This document shows, one piece after another, positions 56,028-64,000 of a DNA stretch of 64,000 bases (position 1 is the first letter of the stretch; each line of letters starts with the position of its first letter). The notes beneath the pieces were generated by a model. It saw only the letters and a program-made list of their open reading frames with translations. It did no database searches and had not been told where the DNA came from. The position numbers and the translations under genes are program-made. Source of the stretch: SZUA-430 sp965227535 (GTDB taxonomy: Bacteria; Pseudomonadota; Alphaproteobacteria; Micropepsales; Micropepsaceae); contig OZ245761.1 of NCBI GenBank assembly GCA_965227535.1, forward strand, positions 1,178,001-1,242,000, written 5' to 3'.

Positions 56028-58049
56028 TCAAAAACTTGGCATGAGGTCGTCGTGACGGCCCCCGGCATCGTTGTTCATGGCGTGCGCGCGCTGAATTGCA
56101 TTCGTGCGGATGGGTTTGCCGATGCCGGTCGTCTGCAGATCGTCGTCGAGGATCTGTGCGAGATCGTCGCTTGCGTCTTGTGTCGGCCGAGCGATCCCAG
56201 CGTCGGGGAGCCCCGGGTGACGTTGCAAGCCGCCATCGTCATCTGCGGTGGAATCGCCGAGCTCTTGCGCCAATGCGAGGGCCAGCCGTGGATCGCTCAA
56301 ACGCACGCGACCGGTCCAGTCGTCGGCCTTTGCGGACCTCGTGCGATCGATCGCAAGATCGGGTGGCGGCAACACGCGGCTCGTAAAGTTCCGATCCTCG
56401 AAATAGCGCAGCTTCTTGGCGCGGATCGGGGGAAGGCCCGAGATCAACACGAGTTCGTCCGACGCGGGCAGCTGCATCACCTCGCCCGGCGTCAGCAACG
56501 GCCGCGCCGTCTCCTGGCGGCTGACCATGACGTGGGCAAGCCATGGGGCGAGCCTGTGTCCGGCATAGTTGCGCTGCGCGCGCAGTTCGGTCGCGGTCCC
56601 GAGCGCATCCGAAATTCGCTTTGCCGTGCGCTCGTCGTTCGACGAGAACGCGATGCGCACATGGCAATTGTCGAGGATCGAATTGTTCTCGCCGTAGGCC
56701 TTTGAGACCTGATTGAGCGACTGGGCGATGAGGTAGGCCCGGATACCGTATCCGGCCATGAAGGCGAGCGCGGTCTCGAAGAAGTCCAACCGCCCCAGCG
56801 CCGGAAACTCGTCGAGCATCATGAGCAGCTGATGCCGGCGGCGTTTACCGGGATCGCCTTCGAGCTTCTCGGTCAGCCGCCGCCCGATTTGGTTGAGCAC
56901 CAGACGGACGAGCGGCTTGGTGCGCGAGATGTCCGACGGCGGCACGACGAGATAGAGCGATGCCGGGCGCGCCGCGTCGACCAGGTCCGCGATGCGCCAG
57001 TCGCACGCAGAGGTCATCGTGGCAACGGTTGGATCGCGATAAAGCCCTAAGAAACTCATTGCTGTCGAAAGCACGCCCGAGCGCTCGTTCTCGGATTTGT
57101 TGAGCACCTCGCGCGCCGCCTGCGCGACGATCGGATGGACTTGCGGGCGCTTTGGCGTGCCAAGGTGGTTGGTCGCCATCATCGCCCGCAGCGTATGTTC
57201 GAAGGAGCGGCGCGGGTCGGAGAGGAAGCTCGCGACGCGCGCCAGCGACTTCTCTTCCTCGGCATAAAGTACGTGCAGGATCACGCCGACGAGGAGCGCG
57301 TGGCTGGTCTTTTCCCAATGATTGCGGCGTTCAAGAGCGCCTTCGGGATCGACCAGAATGTCGGCGATGTTCTGAACGTCGCGAACTTCGCATGCACCCT
57401 TGCGAACCTCGAGCAGGGGGTTGTAGCGAGCGGAGCGCGTGTCGGTCGGGTTGAAGAGCAGGCAGGTCGAGAAGCGCGAACGCCAACCCGCCGTGATCTG
57501 CCAATTCTCGCCCTTGATGTCGTGGATGACGGCGCTTTCGGTCCAAGACAGCAACGTTGGGATGACAAGACCGACGCCCTTGCCCGAGCGCGTCGGCGCA
57601 AAGGCCATTACATGTTCGGGACCATCGTGGCGAACATAGCGGCTCTTGAGCCGCCCTAAAAAAACACCGGCCGGTTCGAAGAGACCTGCGCGCGCGATCT
57701 CGCGGACTGACGCCCAGCGCGACGATCCATATGTTGTGACGAACTGATTTTGCCGGGCGCGCCAGAGTGAACCGATGATGGCGACGACGCAGCCGAGAAG
57801 CCCGCTACCGGCCGCCAATATCCCGGCGCGATCGAACAGCTTCGGCGCATAGGCGCCAAACGCGTACCACCATTCGAACAGACGCCACGGATAGTAGACG
57901 GGTGCCGACAGAAGCTCGAACCACGGCGCTCCAAGGCGCGGCTGGTAACCGAGCATCGCGGCGGTCCATTGGGTCGAAGCCCAGACCCCGCCAATCACGA
58001 TGGCGAAAACGAGCGTGATCTGCCCGATAAGAAGCCGGGTTGGCGTCAT
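56028..58049 (-). CDS. traG: TraG/VirD4-type coupling protein
   Basis: The ATPase that brings the relaxase-DNA complex to the secretion channel, 673 residues. Two N-terminal transmembrane helices (about residues 8-28 and 75-98) precede the nucleotide-binding domain with Walker A PTRSGKG (152-158), the conserved KGENWQITAGWR stretch and Walker B LLMMLDEFPALG. The ATG at 58047-58049 starts exactly at the first helix. It is first of the conjugation operon; the relaxase gene normally adjacent is displaced about 4.3 kb away by defence cargo. Confidence 0.93.
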   Translation of the reverse strand: MTPTRLLIGQITLVFAIVIGGVWASTQWTAAMLGYQPRLGAPWFELLSAPVYYPWRLFEWWYAFGAYAPKLFDRAGILAAGSGLLGCVVAIIGSLWRARQNQFVTTYGSSRWASVREIARAGLFEPAGVFLGRLKSRYVRHDGPEHVMAFAPTRSGKGVGLVIPTLLSWTESAVIHDIKGENWQITAGWRSRFSTCLLFNPTDTRSARYNPLLEVRKGACEVRDVQNIADILVDPEGALERRNHWEKTSHALLVGVILHVLYAEEEKSLARVASFLSDPRRSFEHTLRAMMATNHLGTPKRPQVHPIVAQAAREVLNKSENERSGVLSTAMSFLGLYRDPTVATMTSACDWRIADLVDAARPASLYLVVPPSDISRTKPLVRLVLNQIGRRLTEKLEGDPGKRRRHQLLMMLDEFPALGRLDFFETALAFMAGYGIRAYLIAQSLNQVSKAYGENNSILDNCHVRIAFSSNDERTAKRISDALGTATELRAQRNYAGHRLAPWLAHVMVSRQETARPLLTPGEVMQLPASDELVLISGLPPIRAKKLRYFEDRNFTSRVLPPPDLAIDRTRSAKADDWTGRVRLSDPRLALALAQELGDSTADDDGGLQRHPGLPDAGIARPTQDASDDLAQILDDDLQTTGIGKPIRTNAIQRAHAMNNDAGGRHDDLMPSF

Positions 58050-58438
58050 TCCCTCGCTCCGCGTGATACTTGGCTTCGTGTGTTCTCGTCGAAGCAAGTG
58101 ATCGCGCGGAACGCCGGATTCAGAAATGGCGTTTATCTACGCTCCCGCACGCTCTTATGCGCTCAGCGAATTTTCAGCGAACGAGATTCGGCATGATGAA
58201 TGCCTGGGAGAGTAATTGCAGATAGTCTTTGGTCTCCCACCCCAACGGAGCATCTCGTCTCAGGCGTTGCCCCACCCTAGTGAAGGCGCAAATCAACGCT
58301 GGACTCTCTCCACCATTGAGTGATGAAAAACAGGGTCAGGCCATTACCCTTTGCGTGCTTTCGTGTCCTTGCGCGAGGAGATACCCTCCGGCGGGTTTGG
58401 TTGTCAGCCGGTGAGGCCGAAACAGAGGAGGAAACAGA
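58050..58438. other. Divergent intergenic region between traG and the SIR2-type operon
   Basis: About 390 bp holding the promoters of two divergent units. I see no convincing gene. The last 15 bp are informative: AGGAGG followed by seven bases leads to the CTG at 58439. An in-frame stop at 58412-58414 prevents any start further upstream for that gene. Confidence 0.5.
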
Positions 58439-59761
58439 CTGCCGCTCCCAGCACAAACCCTGCAGCGAATTCTGGATAGCATCGAAGCCCAGAACCTAGT
58501 GTTTCTGTGCGGCGCAGGCTTATCAATGCCCGCACCGAGCAATCTAATGTCCGCCGTAGGCGTTTCACGCACTTGCTACGATAAATATGCGCCAACTCAA
58601 GTGTTGCCGCCGGCCTTGCGCGATGACGTGGATCAGCTCGCAGGACATTTCTTCGGCAATAGCCAGTTTGAGCCGCTCTTCATCAATCGGCTCGTCCCCT
58701 GGGACGATCTCACCGGAGAGCCCAACGCTGGTCATGCAGCTATCGCCGACATGCTGGTGTGCGGCGCGGCGCGGGCGGCGTTGTCGGCCAACTTCGATAC
58801 AATGATCGAGCAATGGTCATCGCAGCACAAAGTGTCACTACGGGGAGCGCTCGACGGGCGCGAAGCGGTTACCTTTGCCCAGTTGAGCAGCCCCTTGCTG
58901 AAGTTTCACGGCTGTATGACGCGCGCTCGCGAGATGACGCTCTGGACACATGGTCAGTTGGAGATACCGGCGATTGCTGAGCGAATCGCTAGCTGCAAGG
59001 CGTGGATGGACCTCAACGTTCATGGTCGCGATCTGCTCATCGTCGGCTTCTGGACAGACTGGGGATACCTCAACAACGTCCTCGCTGGAGCCCTGAATGG
59101 CGGAACGACATCCTCGATCACGGTTATCGATCCGTCCGCAACAACTGACCTCAAGCAAAAAGCCCCGGCACTCTGGACCACGCTTTCGGCGTCGCCTCAC
59201 TTCGAACACGTGCAGGCCTCAGGCGACGAGGTGCTCGGCCGGATTCGCGATGCCTTCTCAAAGGTGTGGACGAGAAAGCTCCACGCGATGGGAAACCCTC
59301 TCTTTGTTGCAGAGAAGGGTACCTGTCCGGCCGCGCTTCTCGAAGCCCCGAACCTCGATATCGATGCGCTTTACGATCTTCGGCGCGACGCGGAGGGCGT
59401 CCCGAGCCACCGCGCCGCGCGCGCTCGCGAGCCCAGTCAGTCGGCCGCCCAAACCGGCTACGCCCATCTTCTGTTGGCCGCCAAGGCTAGTGCTCGCAGC
59501 GGATCTTGGTACGAACTCGACGGCAAAACCGTTCGGGTCATCCACGGAGCCGGGGAAGGACTCTCTACGGTCCAAAATCGTTTCGTCGAACCGCCAATTG
59601 GGCCGAAGGCCGATGTCATCGTTTGTGTCGGCGCTTTGGACCAAGGGGTACCTGGCAACATCATCGATAAGGGGCAGGGTGCCAACGTGCTGCGACCGCA
59701 GCCCGGCGGCGGCTCACGCTGGATAACTCTGGCCGAAGCGCGCGCTGAGTTCGCTCTGTGA
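58439..59761 (+). CDS. SIR2-like domain protein, probable defence effector (CTG start)
   Basis: A 440-residue protein. The N-terminus is a SIR2-type NAD-binding fold: CGAGLSMPAPSN with Gly25-x-Gly27-x-Ser29, the LSANFDTMIEQW strand, a catalytic-type His157 in LLKFHGCMT, and LLIVGFWTDWGYLN. SIR2 domains in defence systems deplete NAD+. The C-terminal 150 residues are of unknown family. The conserved N-terminus extends upstream of the first GTG (58499); the only suitable start is CTG 58439, with AGGAGG seven bases before it. It overlaps the next gene by 4 bp. Confidence 0.75.
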   Translation: MPLPAQTLQRILDSIEAQNLVFLCGAGLSMPAPSNLMSAVGVSRTCYDKYAPTQVLPPALRDDVDQLAGHFFGNSQFEPLFINRLVPWDDLTGEPNAGHAAIADMLVCGAARAALSANFDTMIEQWSSQHKVSLRGALDGREAVTFAQLSSPLLKFHGCMTRAREMTLWTHGQLEIPAIAERIASCKAWMDLNVHGRDLLIVGFWTDWGYLNNVLAGALNGGTTSSITVIDPSATTDLKQKAPALWTTLSASPHFEHVQASGDEVLGRIRDAFSKVWTRKLHAMGNPLFVAEKGTCPAALLEAPNLDIDALYDLRRDAEGVPSHRAARAREPSQSAAQTGYAHLLLAAKASARSGSWYELDGKTVRVIHGAGEGLSTVQNRFVEPPIGPKADVIVCVGALDQGVPGNIIDKGQGANVLRPQPGGGSRWITLAEARAEFAL

Positions 59762-60297
59762 CAGATCTGGTCTCCAATATCCATATTGTGTTGCAGGACG
59801 CGCGCTACGAGACTTGGGACGCCAGCGCTGGGAGCGTTCCGACCGTCGCTTTCGAGGACGACATGGTGATGGGGTTCGTTTGTGTGTTCGACACCGCTGA
59901 GGCGCTCGTCACACAATGGCCTGCAGTCGAGGCCGCTCTGCTCAGTAGGCACGCCCCGCGCCTTCGGGGCGCGGGCGACAAGGCGTGGAACGTATACTGC
60001 GCGTTCGTTACCGCGGCGCGCGCCCACGATAATAGCCGGCGCGAGATCCGTTGGATCGAAGAAAACCTGGAGCGAACGCGCAAGATTACGGCTGCTGGGC
60101 TGTTGACACGGGATGACGTGACGACTGCGCTTCTGCCCTTGCTCCCGATCGTGTCAAGGCCTGCCCTTGCCCACGAAGATCCGAGCGAGCGGCTTCAGCG
60201 TCGCATTTCCGCCATTGCTCCGGGTACGGAGGAATTTGCTTTAGACTCGAGTGTCGCCGCTAAAGAAGTCGTGCGACGGCTTGGGGAGCGTCCATGA
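59758..60297 (+). CDS. Middle component of a three-gene ATPase defence system
   Basis: A 179-residue protein starting with GTG inside the SIR2 gene's stop and overlapping the ATPase gene by 4 bp. No enzyme motif is present. The central segment DKAWNVYCAFVTAARAH, the following RWIEENLERTRKITAAGLL and ALLPLLPIVS form a pattern I associate with small middle proteins encoded before SMC-like ATPases in ABC three-component and Lamassu-like systems. It probably bridges the effector and the ATPase. Family assignment is from memory of the pattern, not a search. Confidence 0.6.
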   Translation: MTDLVSNIHIVLQDARYETWDASAGSVPTVAFEDDMVMGFVCVFDTAEALVTQWPAVEAALLSRHAPRLRGAGDKAWNVYCAFVTAARAHDNSRREIRWIEENLERTRKITAAGLLTRDDVTTALLPLLPIVSRPALAHEDPSERLQRRISAIAPGTEEFALDSSVAAKEVVRRLGERP

Positions 60298-62339
60298 GGC
60301 TCGAATTCGTCGAACTTGCAGGATTCCGCGGCTTCCGTGACAAGACTCGGTTTGAACTGCCGAGCGGCTTCATCGTCATTTCCGGGCGCAACGGCACGGG
60401 CAAGAGCACTCTCTTAGACGCTGTCGACTTCGCTCTCACAGGGACAATCAACAAGTACTCTGTCACCAGCGCTCGCGGTGGAGGCCTTTCGGAACATATC
60501 TGGTGGGTGGGTGAGGGCCGAGCTGCAGAACATCACGTGTCCGTAGGCTTTGTCGACGACACCGGTACCCGATTCGTCCTCACGCGCACCAGAGACAAGG
60601 GACCCAATCTGACGGGGAACGAGATACTCGCGCGTCTGTGTGCGGCAGGCAGCGAGAAGTCATCAACCTGCGAGGCTCTGATGCAGACGACGTTAGTCCG
60701 CGACGAACTAATCTCAGCGCTGAGCTTGGATCTCCCGGAACAGGCCCGTTTCGCAGCGGTGCGGACCGCCATCGGCGCGATAGCAGGGCCCGATCACTCC
60801 GATCGGACCGAGGCCATTCTGCGGGAGGCACGATCCCTTCTTCCAGAGGAGGAGGGCCGTGCACAGGAGATGCAGGCGGAACTCGGGCGCGCCTTAGGAC
60901 AACTGACCGAGGCGCGCACCGATGCCGAACGCTCGAGCGACATCGCCGAGGCGTTGCGGGTGATTGATGCGACAGTGCGCATCGTGCCGGGAGAAACTCG
61001 CTTGGAGACGGTTCGGGGTTTCATTGCCGATCGCAAGGCTGCTCTGACACGCTTCAATAGCGCCCGCGTTCTTGCCGCTCCCCTTGCCGAGGAAGCAGCC
61101 ATCGTCGCCTCCGGCGCGACTCAGGCCGCAATCGCCGATGCAGATTCGCGATTGCGCGAGACCATTGCGAACACGGCCACCAGCCTCAACAAGGTCGGGC
61201 TCGCTGAGAAGCTGGATGACGCCGAGCGGTTTTCCGATCAAGGCGCGGCCCACTTCGCCGCGCTGGTCGAGCACGGAGAGGCACTGGGACTGCAGCACGG
61301 GCACTGTCCGCTTTGCGATTCGGCAAAGTCCGACCCTGAATTCGCGGCCGCAATCGCTGCCATACGCAATCGCCTCGCCGAACGAGGCAAGCGGCTTGCT
61401 GCCTCCGCCGAGACGCTGCGGATGGCTCGGGCGGAGCTGACGCAGCACCAATTGGCCGAAACCGAAGCGAGAAGCCGCTTGGCGGGGCTGAGCACTCGCC
61501 TGGAGCGTTTCAAACTCTCCCGAGAGGCGGTTCGTCAGGCGTATCAAGACGCCGGCTTCGGTTACATCGAGATCGAAGATATCAAAGCCGCAGAACAGGA
61601 GGCGCGCAATGAACAGCAGAAACTCGTCGACCTCGAGCGAGCGCTACTAATTCTTGGCGCATCCGGTGCCGCAGAGCGTATCACGACCCTAGAGGTTCGG
61701 ATCGGGGAGCTTCGGAGGCAAACGGAGGGCGCGGCGGCTAGAGTGGCCAATGCGGAGAAGGTGGTTGAGACCGCCCGTCAGATCGACAACGCCGCGCGCA
61801 CGGTCTCGAATGAGATCAGCATGGAGCAGTTCGACACCGTAATGCCGCTCCTAAAGGAGCTCTATCGGAGGCTCCGCCCACACACAGATTGGACCGAGAT
61901 CAACTCCGATTTCGGGGGCAAGATACGCGGCTCGCTCAATTTCACGGTCGGCGACGGCCGCAACCCGCAATTTCTCTTCAGCAGCGGGCAACGACGGGCG
62001 GCGGGCTTGGCTTTTCTCCTCGCCGTGCACCTGTCTCGACCGTGGTGCTTATGGCGCTCTTTGCTGCTCGATGATCCGGTACAGCACATTGACGACTATC
62101 GCGCGCTGAACCTCGTAGAAGTACTTGCCGCGATCCGGCGGTCGGGGCGCCAGATGATCGTCGCCGTCGAAGACGCGGCTTTAGCCGACTTGCTCTGCCG
62201 CCGACTTAGGAGCACCGCCACACAGCCGGGTCGTCGCTATGACCTCCGCGGCAGCCCCGATGGAGCAGTGACGGTGGAGACTGCACTCGACATACTGCCC
62301 ATGTCGGGGGGCATCCTGCGCATGGCCGCTGCGTCCTAA
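60294..62339 (+). CDS. Rad50/SMC-like ATPase with zinc hook
   Basis: A 681-residue ABC-type ATPase. Walker A GRNGTGKST is at residues 31-39. Two coiled-coil arms (about 170-330 and 350-520) flank a zinc hook CPLC (Cys338, Cys341). The signature is FSSGQRRAAGLAF and Walker B is SLLLDDPVQHIDD. Such ATPases sense invading DNA or replication intermediates in Lamassu-type systems and then release the effector. It is translationally coupled to the SIR2 and middle genes and ends 49 bp before the convergent relaxase gene. Confidence 0.85.
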   Translation: MRLEFVELAGFRGFRDKTRFELPSGFIVISGRNGTGKSTLLDAVDFALTGTINKYSVTSARGGGLSEHIWWVGEGRAAEHHVSVGFVDDTGTRFVLTRTRDKGPNLTGNEILARLCAAGSEKSSTCEALMQTTLVRDELISALSLDLPEQARFAAVRTAIGAIAGPDHSDRTEAILREARSLLPEEEGRAQEMQAELGRALGQLTEARTDAERSSDIAEALRVIDATVRIVPGETRLETVRGFIADRKAALTRFNSARVLAAPLAEEAAIVASGATQAAIADADSRLRETIANTATSLNKVGLAEKLDDAERFSDQGAAHFAALVEHGEALGLQHGHCPLCDSAKSDPEFAAAIAAIRNRLAERGKRLAASAETLRMARAELTQHQLAETEARSRLAGLSTRLERFKLSREAVRQAYQDAGFGYIEIEDIKAAEQEARNEQQKLVDLERALLILGASGAAERITTLEVRIGELRRQTEGAAARVANAEKVVETARQIDNAARTVSNEISMEQFDTVMPLLKELYRRLRPHTDWTEINSDFGGKIRGSLNFTVGDGRNPQFLFSSGQRRAAGLAFLLAVHLSRPWCLWRSLLLDDPVQHIDDYRALNLVEVLAAIRRSGRQMIVAVEDAALADLLCRRLRSTATQPGRRYDLRGSPDGAVTVETALDILPMSGGILRMAAAS

Positions 62340-62388
62340 AGTTACGCACGTCGAACGCTGGTCGGCGCAGGCGCTGGGGCGGACGCCG

Positions 62389-64000
62389 CTATAAGATCCA
62401 CGGGCCGCTCCTGCGACGCCCGATGGTCCAGGTGATCACATTACTTCGCGCGATGCCCGCGACCATCTTGCCCACACTACGATCAAGCACGGGTCTCCAC
62501 GGCACGAGCGTGAAATCCCTCGCCCGCTCGATGACCGCAAACCGCCCGCTGACGAGATCGAGCCGCCGTCGGTAGGTTCCTTCGATCCGACCGGCACCTG
62601 CGAATTCCGCATAGGGCAAGTTCAGCTCGCCCGAAATCTGCGCCGCAACGCGCATGAGTTCACGCCGGCGAAGGATGTTGAGCAGATTGGAGCGATAGAC
62701 GGTTTGACCCTTCCGCTCGTCGGCAAGGCCTTGCTCGATCAACCACTGGCGACGCTGCGCGAGCGCGCCTTTCACCTCGCGACCAAAGCCGGAGTCTCGG
62801 ACGCTTGAAGGCTCATCCGCGACCAGCTGATGATCGAGCCACGTCTCAGCGTCCGCCGCGACCTGTTGCTCGACACGAACTGAAGAAAGCACCTCGACGG
62901 CAACCGGCGCCTGCCGAGCGTGCGCGCGCTCATACTTCTCAACAGCGTCGAGGAAACCTGGCGGAATTTTCCATGTCCCATCGGTCATGCGCTGAACAAC
63001 AGCTGCACGCCGTAGCGCTTCGAGGCGGCGGACATGTGCCGCGACATACTCAGCGCGCGCACCCGGATCGTGCTGATGGTGTATCTCGCGGCTATAGCGG
63101 CCTCCGTGCCGGTCGGCGATGTCAGCGACTGTCCGATCCGCAAGCTTGGGTTCGGGTCGGTTGACGCTGATGGAAACGATCGCTCCCGCCGGGATATGCT
63201 CGATTGTCTCCCCCAGACCCACGTCGACCCAATGCGATCGCCCGTCGACGCCATCAACAATCAGGTAATGCCGGTCGTGGTGCTCGTCGCCGAGCCCGCG
63301 CTCCACGACGCGTCCGACGAGACGAGCGTCCAAGGCAGCCGGATCGAAGACCCTATAATCGATGGGCGCGCGCTCGATCCGAGCCTGCGTCATTGCCCGG
63401 TGCATCGTCTTGATGATGTCGTCGCGCTCGCCCATGCGCCGCAACGTCGGTTCCAGGTCTTTCGAAAACCGCCACACGCCGGGCGAAGTTTCGTCCGCAA
63501 GACCCAGCTGTTTCAACCGCTGAAGCCGCCCGGCGCGCAATGTTTGATCAAAACGCCCATGTGCGCTCGGAGACATTTGCCTGATGTCGATGATACCGCC
63601 CTCGCCTGCATCGCGGATGAGCCGACGGTCAAGGTTGGTGAGCCGGTCTTGGTCGACCTCTCGGGTCAGCTTGCGTTCGATTTCGAGGTCGGTGCGGGGA
63701 CCGAGGTCGAGCGTGACGATCTCCGCGGCACGCTCGCGCATGCCGTGGGCGATGTAGTCCCGTGCGATGATGAGATCCTTACCGCGGTCGTCTTTGCCGC
63801 GAAGGATGATGTGGGTGTGCGGATGCCCGGTGTTGAAGTGATCGGCCGCGACCCAATCGAGCTTCGTGCCAAGGTCTTGCTCCATGTGCGCCATGAGGCG
63901 GCGAGTGAACGGTTTGAGGTCTTCGTATTCGACCGCGTCCTCTGCCGCGACGATGAGGCGAAACTGATGGCGGTCGCCGTCCGCTCGTTCCAGGAACGCC
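62389..64000 (-). CDS. Relaxase/DUF3363 mobilisation protein, 5' end outside window
   Basis: VirD2-like relaxase that nicks the origin of transfer and leads DNA into the recipient. The reading frame stays open to the window end, so at least 537 residues are present and the N-terminus with the catalytic Tyr is missing. Seen here: the metal-binding histidine motif in DHFNTGHPHTHIIL, then the DUF3363 region with RHYLIVDGVDGRSHWVDVG, and a C-terminal part ending RSGPWIL. In related elements this gene lies beside traG. Confidence 0.88.
   Translation of the reverse strand, partial: AFLERADGDRHQFRLIVAAEDAVEYEDLKPFTRRLMAHMEQDLGTKLDWVAADHFNTGHPHTHIILRGKDDRGKDLIIARDYIAHGMRERAAEIVTLDLGPRTDLEIERKLTREVDQDRLTNLDRRLIRDAGEGGIIDIRQMSPSAHGRFDQTLRAGRLQRLKQLGLADETSPGVWRFSKDLEPTLRRMGERDDIIKTMHRAMTQARIERAPIDYRVFDPAALDARLVGRVVERGLGDEHHDRHYLIVDGVDGRSHWVDVGLGETIEHIPAGAIVSISVNRPEPKLADRTVADIADRHGGRYSREIHHQHDPGARAEYVAAHVRRLEALRRAAVVQRMTDGTWKIPPGFLDAVEKYERAHARQAPVAVEVLSSVRVEQQVAADAETWLDHQLVADEPSSVRDSGFGREVKGALAQRRQWLIEQGLADERKGQTVYRSNLLNILRRRELMRVAAQISGELNLPYAEFAGAGRIEGTYRRRLDLVSGRFAVIERARDFTLVPWRPVLDRSVGKMVAGIARSNVITWTIGRRRSGPWIL

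Overview
The window is GC-rich DNA from a Gram-negative bacterium, most likely an alphaproteobacterium. Supporting signs are a yfgM-bamB-der cluster, two promoters matching the alphaproteobacterial EcfG general-stress consensus, a DUF2239 gene, and a Trb-type conjugation operon ending in DUF2274 and DUF736 genes. The species cannot be told from the sequence.

Positions 1 to about 27 kb are ordinary chromosome. In order they hold: der (partial), bamB and a YfgM-like gene; an outer-membrane beta-barrel; a DCC-family protein; a flavoprotein; a GDT1-family manganese exporter behind a yybP-ykoY (Mn2+) riboswitch; DUF2239 and GIY-YIG genes diverging from a palindromic promoter region; a Spx/ArsC-like reductase; an MpaB-type oxygenase diverging from a TetR regulator over two operator-like palindromes; a KGG stress protein, a PhnA-like membrane protein and a 24-residue membrane peptide behind the two EcfG-type promoters; a PLP enzyme, GNAT and nitrilase run; an Old Yellow Enzyme; a serine hydrolase; an aldo/keto reductase; katG with a Fur-superfamily box; a MATE pump; a GFA-type protein; a lytic transglycosylase; a CBS protein; and two Hsp20 chaperones.

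From about 27.0 to 27.6 kb there are no convincing genes. This stretch carries scar-like sequences: a guaA-3'-end-like motif, a 3' fragment resembling a CAU-anticodon tRNA, and an imperfect 21-bp direct repeat. It looks like the left edge of an integrated element. The element runs to the right end of the window, and no integrase is visible.

The element has a conjugation backbone on the minus strand, read right to left: relaxase (cut by the window end), traG, an RHH protein, trbB-C-D-E-J-L-F-G-I, DUF2274, DUF736. Two blocks of defence cargo are attached. Cargo A (27.6-46.1 kb) holds an SF1 helicase-nuclease gene broken by one in-frame TGA, an AbiE-type toxin-antitoxin pair, and then a plus-strand array of nine genes: a sigma-factor-like protein, an HTH protein, an ImmA/IrrE-UvrD-PD-(D/E)XK fusion, a four-gene ubiquitin-like conjugation operon in the order of BilABCD (Ubl, E2, JAB protease, E1), and an Mre11/Rad50-like pair. 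Cargo B (58.4-62.3 kb) sits between traG and the relaxase gene. It is a translationally coupled SIR2-like, middle-protein and zinc-hook SMC-ATPase operon whose first gene appears to start at CTG.

The most novel feature is Cargo A's single-strand arrangement. It would place ubiquitin-like conjugation beside a protease-helicase fusion with a degenerate nuclease site, a dedicated sigma/HTH pair, and a DNA-end-processing nuclease/ATPase.
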